Below are positions 13,977-14,886 of a stretch of DNA of 14,886 nucleotides, piece by piece. This stretch comes from Thiohalocapsa sp. (GTDB lineage Bacteria; Pseudomonadota; Gammaproteobacteria; Chromatiales; Chromatiaceae). Position 1 is the stretch's first letter. Every line of letters starts with the position of its first letter. A model generated the notes under the pieces. It saw only the letters and a program-made list of their open reading frames with translations. It did not search any database and was not told the DNA's origin. The stretch lies in NCBI RefSeq assembly GCF_019695415.1, contig NZ_JAIFKJ010000236.1:1-14886 (forward strand), given 5' to 3'. The position numbers and the translations under genes are program-made.

Positions 13977-14886
13977 TCAGAACCTCACCCGCACGCGGTA
14001 GGTCAGCACCGTCTCGCCCTCGGCAGGCACCGTGAGCCGCCACACGGCGGTGTTGGCGTTGCCGACGGCATGCGGGGCGCTTTCTTCCAGCATCTTCCAG
14101 TCCCCAGGAATACGCTCCTGCACGGTGACGGGTTGCGGCTCGGGCTTGGCGTTGCGAAGGCGGATCTCGTAGGCGCTGTCGAACTCGTACTGCCAGGGGC
14201 CGGTGCCGGAGCGCTTATCGAAGGCGGTCTGCTTGCGCTCGGCGGTGACGTCGAAGGACTCGCCGAGCTTCAGGCGCACGGTCTCGTTCTTCGGCGTATG
14301 GTCGATGCGGTCCTCGCCGACGAACTGGGCGTTGCCCGCGGTATCGCGCTTGTAGATGCGCACCGTGCCTGCCGGCAGCGGCATGCCGAGGTTGGATGTC
14401 TCGTCGTTGGTGAGCTCCAGAAAGACGCTCACGTCCATCTCCTCCGTCAACTGCCCGCGGGCGCCACGGTAGCTGCCTGGGTTGCCGCGGATCAGGAGCT
14501 CCTTGTTCACGGTCACACCCGGGGCATCCAGCAGCGACACCTGCTTGGTCTGGTTGTCGGCGATGGTGGTGGGGCGCTGCAGGGTGTAGAGGTGGTACTC
14601 GAACAGGCTCTCCTCGCGCATGTTCGGCGCCGCGGCGGCTCGCGGCATGGCCTCCATCATCATCATATCCGCCTGCGGCTCGTCGGCGATGTTGACCTCG
14701 CCGGCCACCAACTGGAGCCTGGCTTGTTGGTAACTGGTGCCGCTTGGATTGGTAAGCGTGACCCAGCCGGTGAGGTCGAGGCTTGTCTCATTCGGGGCCA
14801 GCTCGCCGACGTAATCGGCTTCCCAGGCGAGACCACCGCTGAGATAGGACAGCTCCAGCTCCCGCTCACCGCCGGCGGCGTTGTCC
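13977..14886 (-). CDS. DUF4139-domain protein, 3' part (5' end beyond window)
   Basis: The frame is open from the window edge and gives 303 residues, ending in VLTYRVRVRF. Its beginning contains LSYLSGGLAWEADYV, the typical entry of DUF4139 ('YL..GLSW.ADYV'). The end contains VTVQERIPGDWKMLEESAPH, also typical of that domain, here a beta-rich region. A low-complexity insert with MMMMEAM and alanines sits in the middle. DUF4139 proteins are often exported and of unknown biochemical role, some with an N-terminal DUF4140 coiled-coil region. The N-terminal part, including any signal peptide, lies outside the window. The stop is TGA at 13979-13977. Confidence 0.88.
   Translation of the reverse strand, partial: DNAAGGERELELSYLSGGLAWEADYVGELAPNETSLDLTGWVTLTNPSGTSYQQARLQLVAGEVNIADEPQADMMMMEAMPRAAAAPNMREESLFEYHLYTLQRPTTIADNQTKQVSLLDAPGVTVNKELLIRGNPGSYRGARGQLTEEMDVSVFLELTNDETSNLGMPLPAGTVRIYKRDTAGNAQFVGEDRIDHTPKNETVRLKLGESFDVTAERKQTAFDKRSGTGPWQYEFDSAYEIRLRNAKPEPQPVTVQERIPGDWKMLEESAPHAVGNANTAVWRLTVPAEGETVLTYRVRVRF

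Noticed and set aside
14663..14869. Minus-strand open frame of 68 codons near the right edge
   Set aside because: It overlaps, in another frame, the DUF4139 coding frame, which is open to the window edge and carries the LSYLSGGLAWEADYV pattern.
1..14886. Search for IS elements, CRISPR arrays, tRNA and rRNA genes
   Set aside because: No transposase motifs, regularly spaced repeats, cloverleaf-type sequences or rRNA signatures were recognised on either strand.

Overview
The window is GC-rich and looks like proteobacterial chromosome. The most telling genes are crtI and crtB, an adjacent and overlapping pair for the first carotenoid steps. The crtI promoter carries a TGT-N12-ACA palindrome of the type bound by the PpsR/CrtJ repressors of photosynthesis genes. 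Together with a TauE/SafE-type transporter and a SoxH-like exported metallo-hydrolase, this suggests an anoxygenic phototrophic purple bacterium, possibly a gammaproteobacterial purple sulfur bacterium. The lineage is inference: no rRNA, puf, puc or bch gene is present. All genes but one lie on the minus strand.

Layout, right to left along the minus strand. (1) 13977-14886 is the 3' part of a DUF4139-type gene cut by the window edge. (2) 13094-13891 is a TSUP (TauE/SafE) membrane transporter. It is followed after 44 bases by a Phd/YefM antitoxin (12746-13051) and a RelE/YoeB-like toxin (12467-12736). (3) On the plus strand, 11435-12418 is an exported metallo-beta-lactamase-fold protein. It converges on the toxin gene and diverges from the next gene. 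(4) 5780-11245 is a giant 1821-residue protein joining a DEDD-exonuclease-like domain, a RecQ (SF2) helicase and a UvrD/Rep-type (SF1) helicase. (5) 5330-5779 has no supportable gene but contains an 18-bp near-palindrome. (6) A small two-helix membrane protein (5051-5329) is followed by a P-loop ATPase of unrecognised function (3423-4850). (7) The carotenoid operon crtI-crtB-orf118 (1627-3177, 534-1649, 174-530) has an extended -10 promoter with the PpsR/CrtJ-like site at one end and a strong Rho-independent terminator (80-111) at the other.

CrtB makes phytoene from geranylgeranyl diphosphate and CrtI desaturates it. The third operon gene encodes a three-helix membrane protein of unknown role, tightly coupled to crtB. 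The most unusual item is the exonuclease-RecQ-UvrD fusion, which puts two opposite-family helicase motors in one polypeptide. The ATPase with its small membrane neighbour is the other candidate for an undescribed function. No IS element, CRISPR array, tRNA or rRNA was seen.
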